This document shows positions 54,230-64,000 of a stretch of DNA of 64,000 nucleotides, one piece after another. The stretch lies in NCBI RefSeq assembly GCF_009469695.1, contig NZ_SSSR01000006.1, positions 1-64,000 of the forward strand. Direction: 5' to 3'. Position numbers and translations under genes: made by a program. The notes under the pieces were generated by a model. That model was not told the origin of the DNA and did not search any database. It saw only the letters and a list, made by a program, of their open reading frames with translations. Source of the stretch: Propionivibrio limicola (GTDB lineage Bacteria > Pseudomonadota > Gammaproteobacteria > Burkholderiales > Rhodocyclaceae). Within the stretch, counting starts at the first letter, position 1. Each line of letters starts with the position of its first letter.

Positions 54230-54424
54230 TCAGCTCCGGTCCTTGTGCTCATCTGCGCCACCGGCGCGCACCCAGTCATCGACTTCGCTGATCTTGAACT
54301 TCCAAAGCCGCCCGACGCGATGCGCGGGCAGGTTCTTGCGGTCGATCCAGCGGTAGATCGAATCGCGCGTGACGCCCAGATGCTCGGCGATCTGGTCCAC
54401 GGACACCCATGATTCAGTCGTCAC
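54230..54424 (-). CDS. Excisionase-like helix-turn-helix protein
   Basis: A 64-residue protein with a MerR/excisionase-type winged helix-turn-helix: SVDQIAEHLGVTRDSIYRWI, then DRKNLPAHRVGRLWKF and VDDWVRAGGA. Small proteins of this type are common first genes of type I R-M operons and may regulate them. I chose the GTG at 54424 (VTTESWV) with GGAG just upstream; an ATG at 54487 would add 21 unlikely residues. It leads the operon, with hsdR starting 8 bp later. Confidence 0.8.
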   Translation of the reverse strand: MTTESWVSVDQIAEHLGVTRDSIYRWIDRKNLPAHRVGRLWKFKISEVDDWVRAGGADEHKDRS

Positions 54425-54559
54425 GGCAGCGCTCCGGCAGCAGGGGTTCGGGTTGCATAAAGTCGGCTTCAGTCGCAAAGGGTGCAATTTAGCAGCTTGG
54501 CAGTGGGCCGGCGAGCGCCGCCTGATTTTTCGGCACTGCGCTCTCTGTGTTGCAAGCGG

Positions 54560-55909
54560 TTAGCGCTTGCCGTCTACGGCGACCGGCAAGCGCATCGCCA
54601 CTTCCAGTCCGCCGCTCGGTGCGTCGGCGAGTGTCATTTCGCCGCCGCAGGCGTCGACGATGCGGTGCACGATGGCCAGTCCGAGGCCGCAGCTGCCGCG
54701 CGTTGCCCGTGCCGGTTCGAGCTGGATGAACGCTTCGAGTGCCCGTTCGCGCTGTTCCGGGGCGATGCCGGCGCCGTGGTCGCGCACCTTGAGGACGACG
54801 AAACCGGGTTGGCCGTCGCGCCCGAGTGAAACCTCGATCGGCGGTGCGCCGTATTGCAGGGCGTTGTCGATCAGGTTGTCGAGCAGGCGTTGCAGGCTGC
54901 CGTGGTCGATGGCGACCTGGCACGCCGCCACCTCGCCGCTGACGGTCATTTCGACCGGTCGCCCCAATTCGCGCTGGCGTGCCACTTCGTTGCTGACCGC
55001 TTCGGCGAGGATGAGCGGTTCGGTGGAGCGCTGTTTGTTTTTGTCTTCCTCCTCGCTGCGCAGGAAGCCGAGGCACTGGCTGACGATGCGTTCCATGTCG
55101 TCGGCGTCGCGTTCCAGCCCGCCGCGCTCCGCGTCGTTCTCGAGCAGGGCCAGGCGCACGCGCAGGCGGGCGAGCGGGGCGCGCAGGTCGTGGGTGAGGC
55201 CGGCCAGCATTTCGCGCCGTTCGGCGTCCGACTGCGCCAACTGGTCGAGCATGGTGTTGTGTTGTTCGGCGAGTTGTCGAACCTCTTTCGGGCCTTCCGG
55301 CGTGACCGTGCGCGCTCGGCCTTTTCCGGTGGCGGCGACGGCGTCGCCCAAGCGTCGCAGCGGGCCGACGATCCCCCAGACGAATACGCCGGCCATGAGC
55401 ACGAGAGCGGCCAACGCCACGCCGAGATTTCCCCACAGATCGGGCGGCAAGCCTTTCGGCTTGAAGCGCGGCGGCGGCAAGACCAGCCACCAGCGCTCGC
55501 CGGCGGCGACAAAGCCGATCCAGAGTCCGCCGTGTTTGCCTCGTCCGGCATGCCGCAGCTCGATTTTCTCGCCGAGCATCCGTTCCAGTTCGTTGGCCAG
55601 ATCGCGCGCGAAACCGAATTCTGGTGCGCGCGGCGGCACGCCGCGGCTGTCCGGTCTTAACGGTAGCCACTGTTCGCCGGGAACGGGAGATTCGAGGCGT
55701 TCGCGTGCTGCGTCATTGAGTCCGGGTAACACGCTCTGTAGGAGGCGCACCTGACCGGCGATATAGCGGGCCGTCTGATCCTTGTGCGTGACGCGTTCGT
55801 TCTGCATCACCAGCGAGAAGGTGGCGATTTCGGCGACCACGACGACGGCGATGACGAGCAGTACGGTGCGAACGGCCAGCGAGTCGAAGAGAAGCTTTAT
55901 TCGCTTCAT
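54560..55909 (-). CDS. EnvZ/CpxA-type sensor histidine kinase
   Basis: A 449-residue membrane kinase. Helix 1 at about residues 12-35, a periplasmic sensor of about 120 residues, helix 2 at about 161-181, HAMP, then HisKA with phospho-accepting H240 (LAGLTHDLRAPLARLRVRL) and an ATPase domain (LLDNLIDNALQYG, GLGLAIVHRIVDACGG). It overlaps its response-regulator gene by four bases. The divergent neighbour is a Spy/CpxP-like gene, which suggests an envelope-stress signal. Confidence 0.93.
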   Translation of the reverse strand: MKRIKLLFDSLAVRTVLLVIAVVVVAEIATFSLVMQNERVTHKDQTARYIAGQVRLLQSVLPGLNDAARERLESPVPGEQWLPLRPDSRGVPPRAPEFGFARDLANELERMLGEKIELRHAGRGKHGGLWIGFVAAGERWWLVLPPPRFKPKGLPPDLWGNLGVALAALVLMAGVFVWGIVGPLRRLGDAVAATGKGRARTVTPEGPKEVRQLAEQHNTMLDQLAQSDAERREMLAGLTHDLRAPLARLRVRLALLENDAERGGLERDADDMERIVSQCLGFLRSEEEDKNKQRSTEPLILAEAVSNEVARQRELGRPVEMTVSGEVAACQVAIDHGSLQRLLDNLIDNALQYGAPPIEVSLGRDGQPGFVVLKVRDHGAGIAPEQRERALEAFIQLEPARATRGSCGLGLAIVHRIVDACGGEMTLADAPSGGLEVAMRLPVAVDGKR

Positions 55910-56640
55910 TCGCCGGTCGCTCCGGCGGCGTCATTGTCCGGCACGAACACATAGCCGACGCCCCATACCGTTTGCAGGTAGCGCGGTTGCGACGGGTCGG
56001 CTTCGATCAGGCGACGCAGGCGGTGGATTTGCACGTCGATGGCGCGGTCGAACGATTCGCTGTCCTCGCCGCGCGTCAGTTCGAGCAGGCGTTCGCGCTT
56101 CATCGGCCGGCCGGCGTTGCTGACCAGTGCGTTGAGCAGGGCGAATTCGCCGCTCGTCAGGGCGACACTTTCTTCGCCGTTATTGCTTTGGCGGGCAAGT
56201 TTTCGCGTTGCGCGGTCGAACGACCAGTCGCCGAAGCGGAAAACGCCGCCGTTCGCCACCGGCGCGGCGGCGGGCTGGGCGCCGCGCCGCAGGACGGCTT
56301 CGATGCGGGCGACCAGTTCGCGCGGGTCGAACGGCTTGCCGACGTAATCGTCGGCGCCCATTTCCAGCCCGATCACCCGGTCGACCGGCTCGTCGCGCGC
56401 CGTCAGCATGATGATCGGCAGCGTCTCGCCGCGCCCGCGCAGGCGCCGGCAGGCGGCGAGACCATCCTCGCCGGGCATCATCAGGTCGAGCACGATCAGG
56501 TGCGGCTGATAGCGTTCGAGAAAAGCGTCGAGCTGGCGCGTGTCGGGCAGCAGCAGCGTGTCGTAGCCGTGCCGCGCGAGGTAGGTGGCGAGCAACTGGC
56601 GCAGTTCGGGGTCGTCATCGACGAGCAGGATCTTTTTCAT
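55906..56640 (-). CDS. OmpR-family response regulator
   Basis: A 244-residue regulator. Receiver domain with acidic residues in LVDDDPELRQLL, phospho-acceptor D52 (LIVLDLMMPGEDG) and lysine in DDYVGKPFDPRELVAR. The C-terminal winged helix (SVALTSGEFALLNALVSN through YLQTVWGVGYVF) binds DNA. First gene of the pair with the kinase. It reads away from the Spy-like gene, whose 208-bp shared upstream region is the likely target. Confidence 0.94.
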   Translation of the reverse strand: MKKILLVDDDPELRQLLATYLARHGYDTLLLPDTRQLDAFLERYQPHLIVLDLMMPGEDGLAACRRLRGRGETLPIIMLTARDEPVDRVIGLEMGADDYVGKPFDPRELVARIEAVLRRGAQPAAAPVANGGVFRFGDWSFDRATRKLARQSNNGEESVALTSGEFALLNALVSNAGRPMKRERLLELTRGEDSESFDRAIDVQIHRLRRLIEADPSQPRYLQTVWGVGYVFVPDNDAAGATGE

Positions 56641-56716
56641 GGGGCAAACCGTGAGGCAATCGGGACGAACGCCATTGTATGTCCGGCTATTTCACCCGGC
56701 GGAGCGATGAAACAAA

Positions 56717-56755
56717 TTGCAACGAAGTGGCCGGGTGGCGAAATCGTTTGCAACG
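56717..56755 (+). promoter_or_regulatory. Direct TTGCAACG repeats in the shared upstream region
   Basis: TTGCAACG occurs at 56717-56724 and 56748-56755, 31 bp apart (three helical turns), between the divergent regulator and Spy-like genes. The first copy is part of a longer sequence also found upstream of ppk2. These are plausible binding sites for the adjacent regulator. Confidence 0.4.
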
Positions 56756-56848
56756 GGGGCGGGCAGAAAATGGCTCCGTCAGCAAACGGCGGTCGGGCCG
56801 ATAGCCGGACGCCCGCTGAACGATCAACCCGACAAAAGGAGTCCTGTC

Positions 56849-57445
56849 ATGAAACAACGTTTTTCCCCCCGCCTTCTCGTCGCCGCCCTCGCCATGTCGC
56901 TCGGGCTGGCCGCCAACAGTTTTGCCGGACCACGCGGCGGATCGGGTGGCGAAGCGGTCGGCCCCGGCTTCGATCGCCCGGGACATCATCAAATGTTCCT
57001 CGGCGGCAAAGGCATGCAGCGTTTGCACGACGACCTGAAGCTTGATGCCCGCCAGGAAACGCTCTGGAAAGCGGCTGAATCCTTCGCCAAGGAAACGCAT
57101 GACGGCATGCGCGAACGCTTCCGCAAGCACCATGAAGAGATGAAGGCGTTGATCGACAAACCGAATGCCGACCTGCGCGCGCTGGCCAAGCGCGCGGATG
57201 ATTTCCGCGCCGAAGGACAGAAGCTGCGCGACACGGTGCGCGACCGCTGGCTCGCCGTCTATGACTCGCTCAATCCCGAGCAGAAGGAGAAGGCGCGCCA
57301 GTTCCTCAAGGCCGGTTTTGACCGCATGGAGCGCAAGGGTGGTCGCCATGATCGAGACGACCGCCGTGGTCGCCGTGGCGATCGTGATGACCAGCGGCCA
57401 AGGCGCGGCGACGCCAAGGGCGACATGCCGCCGCCGAAGGGCTGA
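56849..57445 (+). CDS. Spy/CpxP-like periplasmic protein
   Basis: A 198-residue exported protein with a signal peptide (residues 1-26, ending NSFAG). The helical body resembles the LTXXQ/Spy family (QRLHDDLKLDARQETLWKAA; DSLNPEQKEKARQF), periplasmic chaperones or CpxA inhibitors. The last 40 residues are very basic and acidic repeats (DRDDRRGRRGDRDD), an unusual tail. AAAGGAG precedes the ATG at 56849. Its divergent position next to a two-component pair mirrors the cpxP/cpxRA arrangement. Confidence 0.83.
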   Translation: MKQRFSPRLLVAALAMSLGLAANSFAGPRGGSGGEAVGPGFDRPGHHQMFLGGKGMQRLHDDLKLDARQETLWKAAESFAKETHDGMRERFRKHHEEMKALIDKPNADLRALAKRADDFRAEGQKLRDTVRDRWLAVYDSLNPEQKEKARQFLKAGFDRMERKGGRHDRDDRRGRRGDRDDQRPRRGDAKGDMPPPKG

Positions 57446-57460
57446 CGGAAAACGCGAAAA

Positions 57461-57546
57461 CCGCTTCTGACGCAGAGAGGGCACATTTTATGTTGTGTTT
57501 TCTCTGCGTTTTCCACCTTTCCCTGCGGACTCGGCGTTGAGTGCGG
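57461..57546. repeat. CGCAGAG hairpin repeat, copy C (decayed)
   Basis: CCGCTTCTGACGCAGAGAGG on the left and TTTTCTCTGCG with CGGCGTTGAGTGCGG on the right are a shortened, decayed form of copies A and B. It starts 15 bp after the stop of the Spy-like gene. Confidence 0.65.
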
Positions 57547-57659
57547 TTTGTTGATTAACGCGAATTTACCTGCGGCGTTTCCTGTCTGGCGTCATGCCTT
57601 GGGGTAGGCCGGCCGATAATGCTGGTTTGTCCGTTGCCGTCTTTTCATTCGAGTTGCCT

Positions 57660-59111
57660 GTGGATCGTCACCTACGCCGGAACCTGTTTTTCACATCCAG
57701 TCTTGCGCTGCTGGGTGGTTGCGCCTCGCTCGAACAGTGCCTGGCGGATGTCCAGTCGGCCGCGACGGTCAGTGTTCCGGGCGGCTGGAGGTCACACGAT
57801 TCCCGCCTCCGGGCTGGCGCCCCCTCTGAAAACCTCGCCGTCTGGTGGCGGCAGTTCAACGATGCCGATCTCGACGCGCTGATCGTCGTCGCCATGGACG
57901 CGGCGCCGGATGGGCGTACCGCCCGCGCCAAATTGCGGCAAGCGCGTGCGGCGCGCGATCTGGCGACCGCCAACCTGTGGCCGAGTCTTGGCGCTTCGGC
58001 CGGGGCGACGCGCTCGCGCGTCGGTTCTGACAGCGGTGGTTCCGGCAAATCGCAGACGCTCTACGCCGCTGGCTTTGACGCCAGCTGGGAACCGTCGATT
58101 TTCGGCGGCCTGCGCGACGCGGCCGATGCGGCGAGCGCCGATGCCGCGTCGGCCGAAGCTACGCTGCAATCGACCTACGCCTCGCTCGCGGCGGAGGTGG
58201 CGCTCGAATACGTGACCCTGCGCGCCAGCCAGCAGCGGTTGGCGATTGTCCGTGCCAACGTCGCCAGTCAGGCCGAAACGCTGCAGATCGCCGAATGGCG
58301 CGAACTGGCTGGCCTCGTGACGCGCCTCGACGTCGAACAGGCGCGCACCAATCTCGAACAGACGCGCGCCACGATTCCCAGCCTGGAAACCGCGCGCGCC
58401 GCCGCCGAGTACCGGCTCGCCATCCTCACCGGCCGCGCGCCGGGCAGCCTGCGCGAAACGCTGCGGGAAGCACGGCCGCTGCCCGTGCCGCCGGGCGAAA
58501 TCGCCGTCGGCATTCCGGCCGACACGCTGCGCCAGCGACCCGACGTGCGCGCCGCCGAATTCACGCTGAAAGCCGAAATCGCCCGCACCGCCGAAAGCGA
58601 GGCCGAGCGCTACCCGAGCCTGACGCTCGGTGGCTCGTTCGGCTGGCAGGCCTTCAGCGCGTCAGCCTTGGGCGGCAGCGATACGCTGGTGCGTTCGCTG
58701 GCCGCCAGCCTGGCCGGCACGTTGTTCGACGGCGGCCGCATCAGCAGCCGCATCGCCGTGCAGAGCGCGGTGCAGGAACAGGCGCTGGTCGCCTACGAAT
58801 CGAGCCTGCTGACGGCGCTTGAAGATGTCGAAAATGCGATGACCGCCTACGCCAACGGCCGCGAACGCGTCGATGCCCGCCGCAAGGCCGCCACGGCCGC
58901 CGCCAACGCCGCCGAATTGGCGCGCATCCAGTATCAGGCCGGCGCCGCCGACTTCCAGAACGTGCTCGAAACCGAACGCACCCTGCTTACCGCCCAGGAC
59001 AATCTGGCCAGCGCCGAAGCCGACGTGCTGAGCGCCGTCGTCCAGCTCTACAAGGCGCTCGGCGGCGGCTGGCAAGCTACTTCCGCACTCACGGACACGA
59101 ATAAATCATGA
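57660..59111 (+). CDS. Outer-membrane efflux lipoprotein (NodT/TolC type)
   Basis: A 483-residue outer-membrane channel lipoprotein with a lipobox (ALLGGCASLEQ). Two TolC-like halves and the family end KALGGGW are present. An in-frame GTG at 57660 gives the shortest start with a full signal peptide (VDRHLRRNLFFTSSLALL); the weak start region makes this uncertain. It overlaps the MacA-like gene by four bases, so the channel, adaptor, ATPase and permease form one operon. Confidence 0.85.
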   Translation: MDRHLRRNLFFTSSLALLGGCASLEQCLADVQSAATVSVPGGWRSHDSRLRAGAPSENLAVWWRQFNDADLDALIVVAMDAAPDGRTARAKLRQARAARDLATANLWPSLGASAGATRSRVGSDSGGSGKSQTLYAAGFDASWEPSIFGGLRDAADAASADAASAEATLQSTYASLAAEVALEYVTLRASQQRLAIVRANVASQAETLQIAEWRELAGLVTRLDVEQARTNLEQTRATIPSLETARAAAEYRLAILTGRAPGSLRETLREARPLPVPPGEIAVGIPADTLRQRPDVRAAEFTLKAEIARTAESEAERYPSLTLGGSFGWQAFSASALGGSDTLVRSLAASLAGTLFDGGRISSRIAVQSAVQEQALVAYESSLLTALEDVENAMTAYANGRERVDARRKAATAAANAAELARIQYQAGAADFQNVLETERTLLTAQDNLASAEADVLSAVVQLYKALGGGWQATSALTDTNKS

Positions 59112-60405
59112 CCGCGCCCGAATCCCGAAACATTAATTCTGACAACGCTAACAACGCCCTCCCCGATTTTCTCAAGGCCGGCACGTCTTCCCGTTTCCTC
59201 GGCCGCTCGAAGCGCTTTTGGGCGATGGCCGGTGCGACCAGCCTCGTCGTGCTGCTTGCCGTGGCGTTTTCCGGCGGCGGCAAAGGGCAGGCTGGCCAAT
59301 ATCTGACCGAAGAGGCGGCCACCGGCAACCTCGTCGTCAGCATTTCGGCGAGCGGCACGCTGGCGCCGACGCGCTCGGTCGATGTCGGCAGCGAACTGTC
59401 CGGCACGCTCGAAGCCGTGCTCGCCAACGAAAACGACAAGGTGACGAAGGGGCAGATCGTCGCCCGCCTCGACACGGCCAAGCTGCGCGATGCCGTCGCC
59501 AAGTCGCAGGCTGCGCTCGACGCCGCCGCAGCCACCGTGGCGCAGACCGAGGCGACGCTCGGCGAAGCGCGCGCCAACCTCGACCGGTTGCGGCACGTCG
59601 CCGAGCTGTCGGGCGGCAAGGTGCCGTCGAAGACTGAGCTGGACAGCGCCGAAGCCGTCTGGCGCCGTGCCGTGGCCAATCTCGCCAGTGCGCGCGCCTC
59701 GGTCTCGCAGGCCAAGGCGACGTTGCAGACCGACCAGACCAACATCGAGAAGGCCGTCATCCGCTCGCCGATCAACGGTGTCGTGCTGACGCGCAAGGTC
59801 GAACCGGGGCAGACGGTGGCCGCGCAGATGACGACGCCGGTGCTGTTTACGATTGCCGAAGACCTGACCAAGATGGAACTGCAGGTCAAGGTCGACGAGG
59901 CCGACGTCAGCAACGTGCAACTCGGCCAGCCGGCCAGCTTCGCCGTCTCGGCCTGGCCGGGACGCAGTTTTCCGGCGACGATCCAGCGCGTCGGCCTCGG
60001 CTCGACGACGACCGACAACGTGGTCACCTACAAGACGGTGCTCACCGTCACCAACGACGATCTGGCGCTGCGTCCCGGCATGACGGCAACGGCGCGCATC
60101 ATCACCGCCAAGCGCGACGACGTGCTGCTCGTGCCGAACGCCGCGCTGCGCTTTTCGCCGCCGAACGGCCCCGAGGCCGGGCCGCAGGGTGGCATCATCT
60201 CTCGCCTGATGCCGCGTCCGCCGATGCCAAAGAAGCAGGCGCCGAAAGCGCAAGCGGACAACAAGCAGATCTGGGTGCTGCGCGACGGCCAGCCGGTGCC
60301 GGTTCCGGTGCAGACCGGCGCCAGCAACGGGCGGCAGACCGAGATCACCGGCGGCGCGTTGAAGGCCGGCATGGCGGTGATCGTCGACTATCAGGAAAAA
60401 GCCAA

Positions 60406-60409
<4 letters not shown>
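59108..60409 (+). CDS. MacA-like periplasmic adaptor
   Basis: A 433-residue membrane fusion protein. One N-terminal membrane anchor (about residues 38-54), lipoyl-like domain (VVSISASGTLAPTRSVDVGS), coiled-coil hairpin (about 110-200) and barrel domains (DLALRPGMTATARIITAKRD). A lysine/proline-rich insertion near residues 365-385 (MPRPPMPKKQAPKAQ) is unusual. It couples the MacB-type ABC transporter to the outer-membrane channel upstream. It overlaps neighbours by four bases on both sides. Confidence 0.92.
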
Positions 60410-62324
<1,915 letters not shown>

Positions 62325-62337
62325 GAATTCATGATTG

Positions 62338-62362
62338 TTGCGCGCCAGTTAAAGTGGCGCAA
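62338..62362. promoter_or_regulatory. Inverted TTGCGC/GCGCAA repeat before the Fic-like gene
   Basis: TTGCGCGCCA (62338-62347) faces TGGCGCAA (62355-62362) across 7 bp, an imperfect inverted repeat 34 bp before the start codon. The 10-mer TTGCGCGCCA occurs again within the gene at 62600-62609. Confidence 0.55.
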
Positions 62363-62395
62363 TAATCTGCTGGTTCCTTTCTCGATGCGTGTAAC

Positions 62396-63853
62396 GTGCC
62401 AAAAAAAATCGCTACTCAGGAATTTGACCAGGTTCTCTCGCTGATCGCGCACCATCCGGATGGTGCAAGCGTGGAAATGTTGCAGGCGCTGGCGGATGGC
62501 GCTCTCTCCCGGCGGACACTGCAACGCCGGCTGGCGGCATTGGTCGCCGAAAAGCGCATCGAGAGTTTTGGCGAAGGGCGCGCGACCCGTTATCGTCTTT
62601 TGCGCGCCAATATGGAGGCGCAATTTGCGCCAGTTATTGCGCCGGAAAAGGTAAGTGCGCCACAAACGTCCGGTGTCGCGCCACAACGCTCGCTGCGCAT
62701 GCCGGTCGTTTCGTACGGAGGGAGTACCGCTTACGTTCCTGTGTCGCCCGAGGGCGAGGAAATTCGCCGTTACGTCAGCCAGCCGCGTCAGAAACGCACG
62801 CCGGTTTCCTACGAGACCGGCTTTCTGGAGCAATACCAGCCCAATCACACCTTTTATCTGCCGGAATCCCTGCGCGCTCAATTGCACAGCATGGGCCGCT
62901 CGCCTGCCGAGCAGATGCCGGCGGGCACCTTCGCCCGCGACATCCTCAACCGTTTGCTGATCGACCTCTCCTGGGCCTCGTCGAAGCTCGAAGGCAACAC
63001 CTACAGCTGGCTCGATACCGAGCACCTCATCGCCCACGGCCAGGCCGCCGACGACAAGGATGCGCTCGAAACCCAGATGATCCTCAACCACAAGGCCGCC
63101 ATCGAATATCTCGTGCATGACGGCCAGAGCGCCGGCGTTTGCCCGGAAACGATCATCGCCCTGCATGCGCTGCTGGCCGATGGCCTGATGGCCGACCCGC
63201 TTTGTGTTGGCCGCCTGCGCATCCGGCCCGTCGGCATCGGCAACAGCGTCTACCTGCCGCTCGCCGTGCCGCAGAGCATCGAGGAGCTGTTCGGGATCGT
63301 CCTGCAAATGGCTGCCGAAATCGACGACCCGTTCGAGCAGAGCTTCTTCCTGATGGTGCATCTGCCCTATCTGCAGCCGTTCGAGGACGTGAACAAGCGC
63401 GTCTCGCGGCTCGCTGCCAACATTCCGCTGATTCGCCATAACCTCTGTCCGCTGGCGTTCATCGATGTGCCGCAGCAGGCCTACGTCGATGCGCTGATCG
63501 GCGTGTACGAACTAAACCGCGTCGAACTGCTGCGCGACGTTTATCTCGCCGCCTACGAGCGCTCGTGCCAGCAATACGTCGCCGTGCAGCGCGAAATGGT
63601 GCTGCCCGACATCTTCCGCCTGCGCCACCGCAACGAACTGGCCGAAACCGTCCGCGCCCTCGTGCGCGGCGGCTTGCCAGTGAGCGAAGCCACCGTCGCC
63701 GCGCACACCCCAGTGCGCGTCGCCGATGCCGACCGCCCGCGCTTCATCGCGCTGGTCATCGACGAATTCCGCGCCCTCACCCCCGGCAATGCGATTCGCT
63801 TCGGCTTGCGCCCGCTGGAGTTCGCCGGATGGCAGGGCGGGCGACAGGAGTAA
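62396..63853 (+). CDS. Fic-fold protein with degenerate active site
   Basis: A 485-residue protein. A winged helix-turn-helix (about residues 8-70) precedes a Fic domain (about 180-370). The canonical active-site HPFxxGNGR is replaced by QPFEDVNKR at residues 327-335: the catalytic histidine is Gln and both loop glycines are changed. The inhibitory-type sequence SSKLEGN (195-201) is kept. The GTG start at 62396 fits the N-terminal domain. The change predicts loss of standard AMP transfer, though other chemistry or a regulatory, DNA-binding role is possible. It ends with a basic tail. It is 71 bp downstream of the MacB permease gene but has its own operator-like sequences. Confidence 0.88.
   Translation: MPKKIATQEFDQVLSLIAHHPDGASVEMLQALADGALSRRTLQRRLAALVAEKRIESFGEGRATRYRLLRANMEAQFAPVIAPEKVSAPQTSGVAPQRSLRMPVVSYGGSTAYVPVSPEGEEIRRYVSQPRQKRTPVSYETGFLEQYQPNHTFYLPESLRAQLHSMGRSPAEQMPAGTFARDILNRLLIDLSWASSKLEGNTYSWLDTEHLIAHGQAADDKDALETQMILNHKAAIEYLVHDGQSAGVCPETIIALHALLADGLMADPLCVGRLRIRPVGIGNSVYLPLAVPQSIEELFGIVLQMAAEIDDPFEQSFFLMVHLPYLQPFEDVNKRVSRLAANIPLIRHNLCPLAFIDVPQQAYVDALIGVYELNRVELLRDVYLAAYERSCQQYVAVQREMVLPDIFRLRHRNELAETVRALVRGGLPVSEATVAAHTPVRVADADRPRFIALVIDEFRALTPGNAIRFGLRPLEFAGWQGGRQE
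62617..62631. repeat. GGCGCAA/TTGCGCC palindrome within the Fic-like gene
   Basis: GGCGCAATTTGCGCC is a 7-1-7 palindrome. Related GCGCC(A) sites follow at 62637, 62656 and near 62677, all within the linker after the helix-turn-helix. Confidence 0.6.
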
Positions 63854-63948
63854 ATGGAGCACGGACGAACTGAGACTCCAGAAGAATAGTTGTCGCGACG
63901 TGGCGGCGGCTTTGCGATAATTCCTTGTTTTATGACAAGGAGAAGTCA

Positions 63949-64000
63949 ATGACTCGCCCGCACACCCCGAACCACATCGACTACATCGAATTTCCCGTGT
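63949..64000 (+). CDS. VOC (glyoxalase) family protein, cut by the window end
   Basis: Only the first 17 residues are in the window (MTRPHTPNHIDYIEFPV). NHIDYIEFPV fits the first strand of vicinal-oxygen-chelate/glyoxalase-family proteins, with a metal-ligand histidine. AAGGAG lies 8 bases before the ATG. With so little sequence the family call is tentative. Confidence 0.6.
   Translation, partial: MTRPHTPNHIDYIEFPV

Noticed and set aside
57594-57659. Longer N-terminus of the outer-membrane lipoprotein from the ATG at 57594
   Set aside because: It would put 22 extra residues with no signal character before the lipoprotein signal peptide.

Overview
The window is GC-rich chromosomal DNA of a betaproteobacterium. 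The gene set points to the Rhodocyclales, Dechloromonas/Azonexus-like: an hcp-hcr nitric-oxide-response module under NorR, glnK-amtB led by a TorF-type porin, PPK2, tandem BPSS1780-type membrane proteins before nadD-rsfS-rlmH-maf, and DUF2782 next to polA. The genus call is an inference from gene content and order, not from a marker gene.

Layout. 1-2150: right-hand remnant of an integrative element. It holds one end of an IS21-type insertion sequence, a DUF927 gene cut by it, and a small gene packed with GGTTACA/TGTAACC repeats. 2151-9553: housekeeping and metabolic genes (TSUP transporter, LON-domain protein, ubiX, Gx-type transporter, NusG-II protein, rapZ, M20 amidohydrolase, two small Cys-rich proteins, enoyl-CoA hydratase, PPK2). 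9785-15566: a tripartite RND efflux operon. 15734-21678: norR, a DMT transporter, then hcp, hcr and a YecH-like gene, with three NorR-type operators and a sigma-54 promoter ahead of hcp. 21824-22006: tRNA-Asn and tRNA-Gly. 22522-28496: a chemoreceptor, then a truncated KdpD-like kinase, a KdpE-like regulator and the potassium transporter kup.

28531-36277: polA, a LOG-family gene, DUF2782, two BPSS1780-like membrane proteins, nadD, rsfS, rlmH and maf. 36384-41023 (minus strand): an HD-GYP/hemerythrin fusion, a MurG-like glycosyltransferase, arginase and a calcium-binding-repeat protein. 41231-43953 (minus): amtB, glnK and a TorF-family porin behind a sigma-54 promoter with two NtrC-like sites. 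44199-47212: ubiK, comM and a Bcr/CflA exporter. 47382-54424 (minus): a defence island with an orphan HicA-like protein and a type I restriction-modification operon (excisionase-like DNA-binding gene, hsdR, hsdS, dinD, hsdM). 54560-62324: an EnvZ/OmpR-type two-component pair divergent from a Spy/CpxP-like gene, then an outer-membrane lipoprotein and a split MacA/MacB exporter. 62396-63853: a Fic-fold protein without the catalytic histidine. A VOC-family gene is cut by the window end.

The most unusual signals are the repeats in the small gene at 1045-1524, which appear conserved as DNA rather than protein; the CGCAGAG hairpin repeats just after three stop codons; the Kdp-like pair wired to kup; the paired NtrC and triple NorR operators; and the degenerate Fic protein with its cluster of GCGCCA sites.
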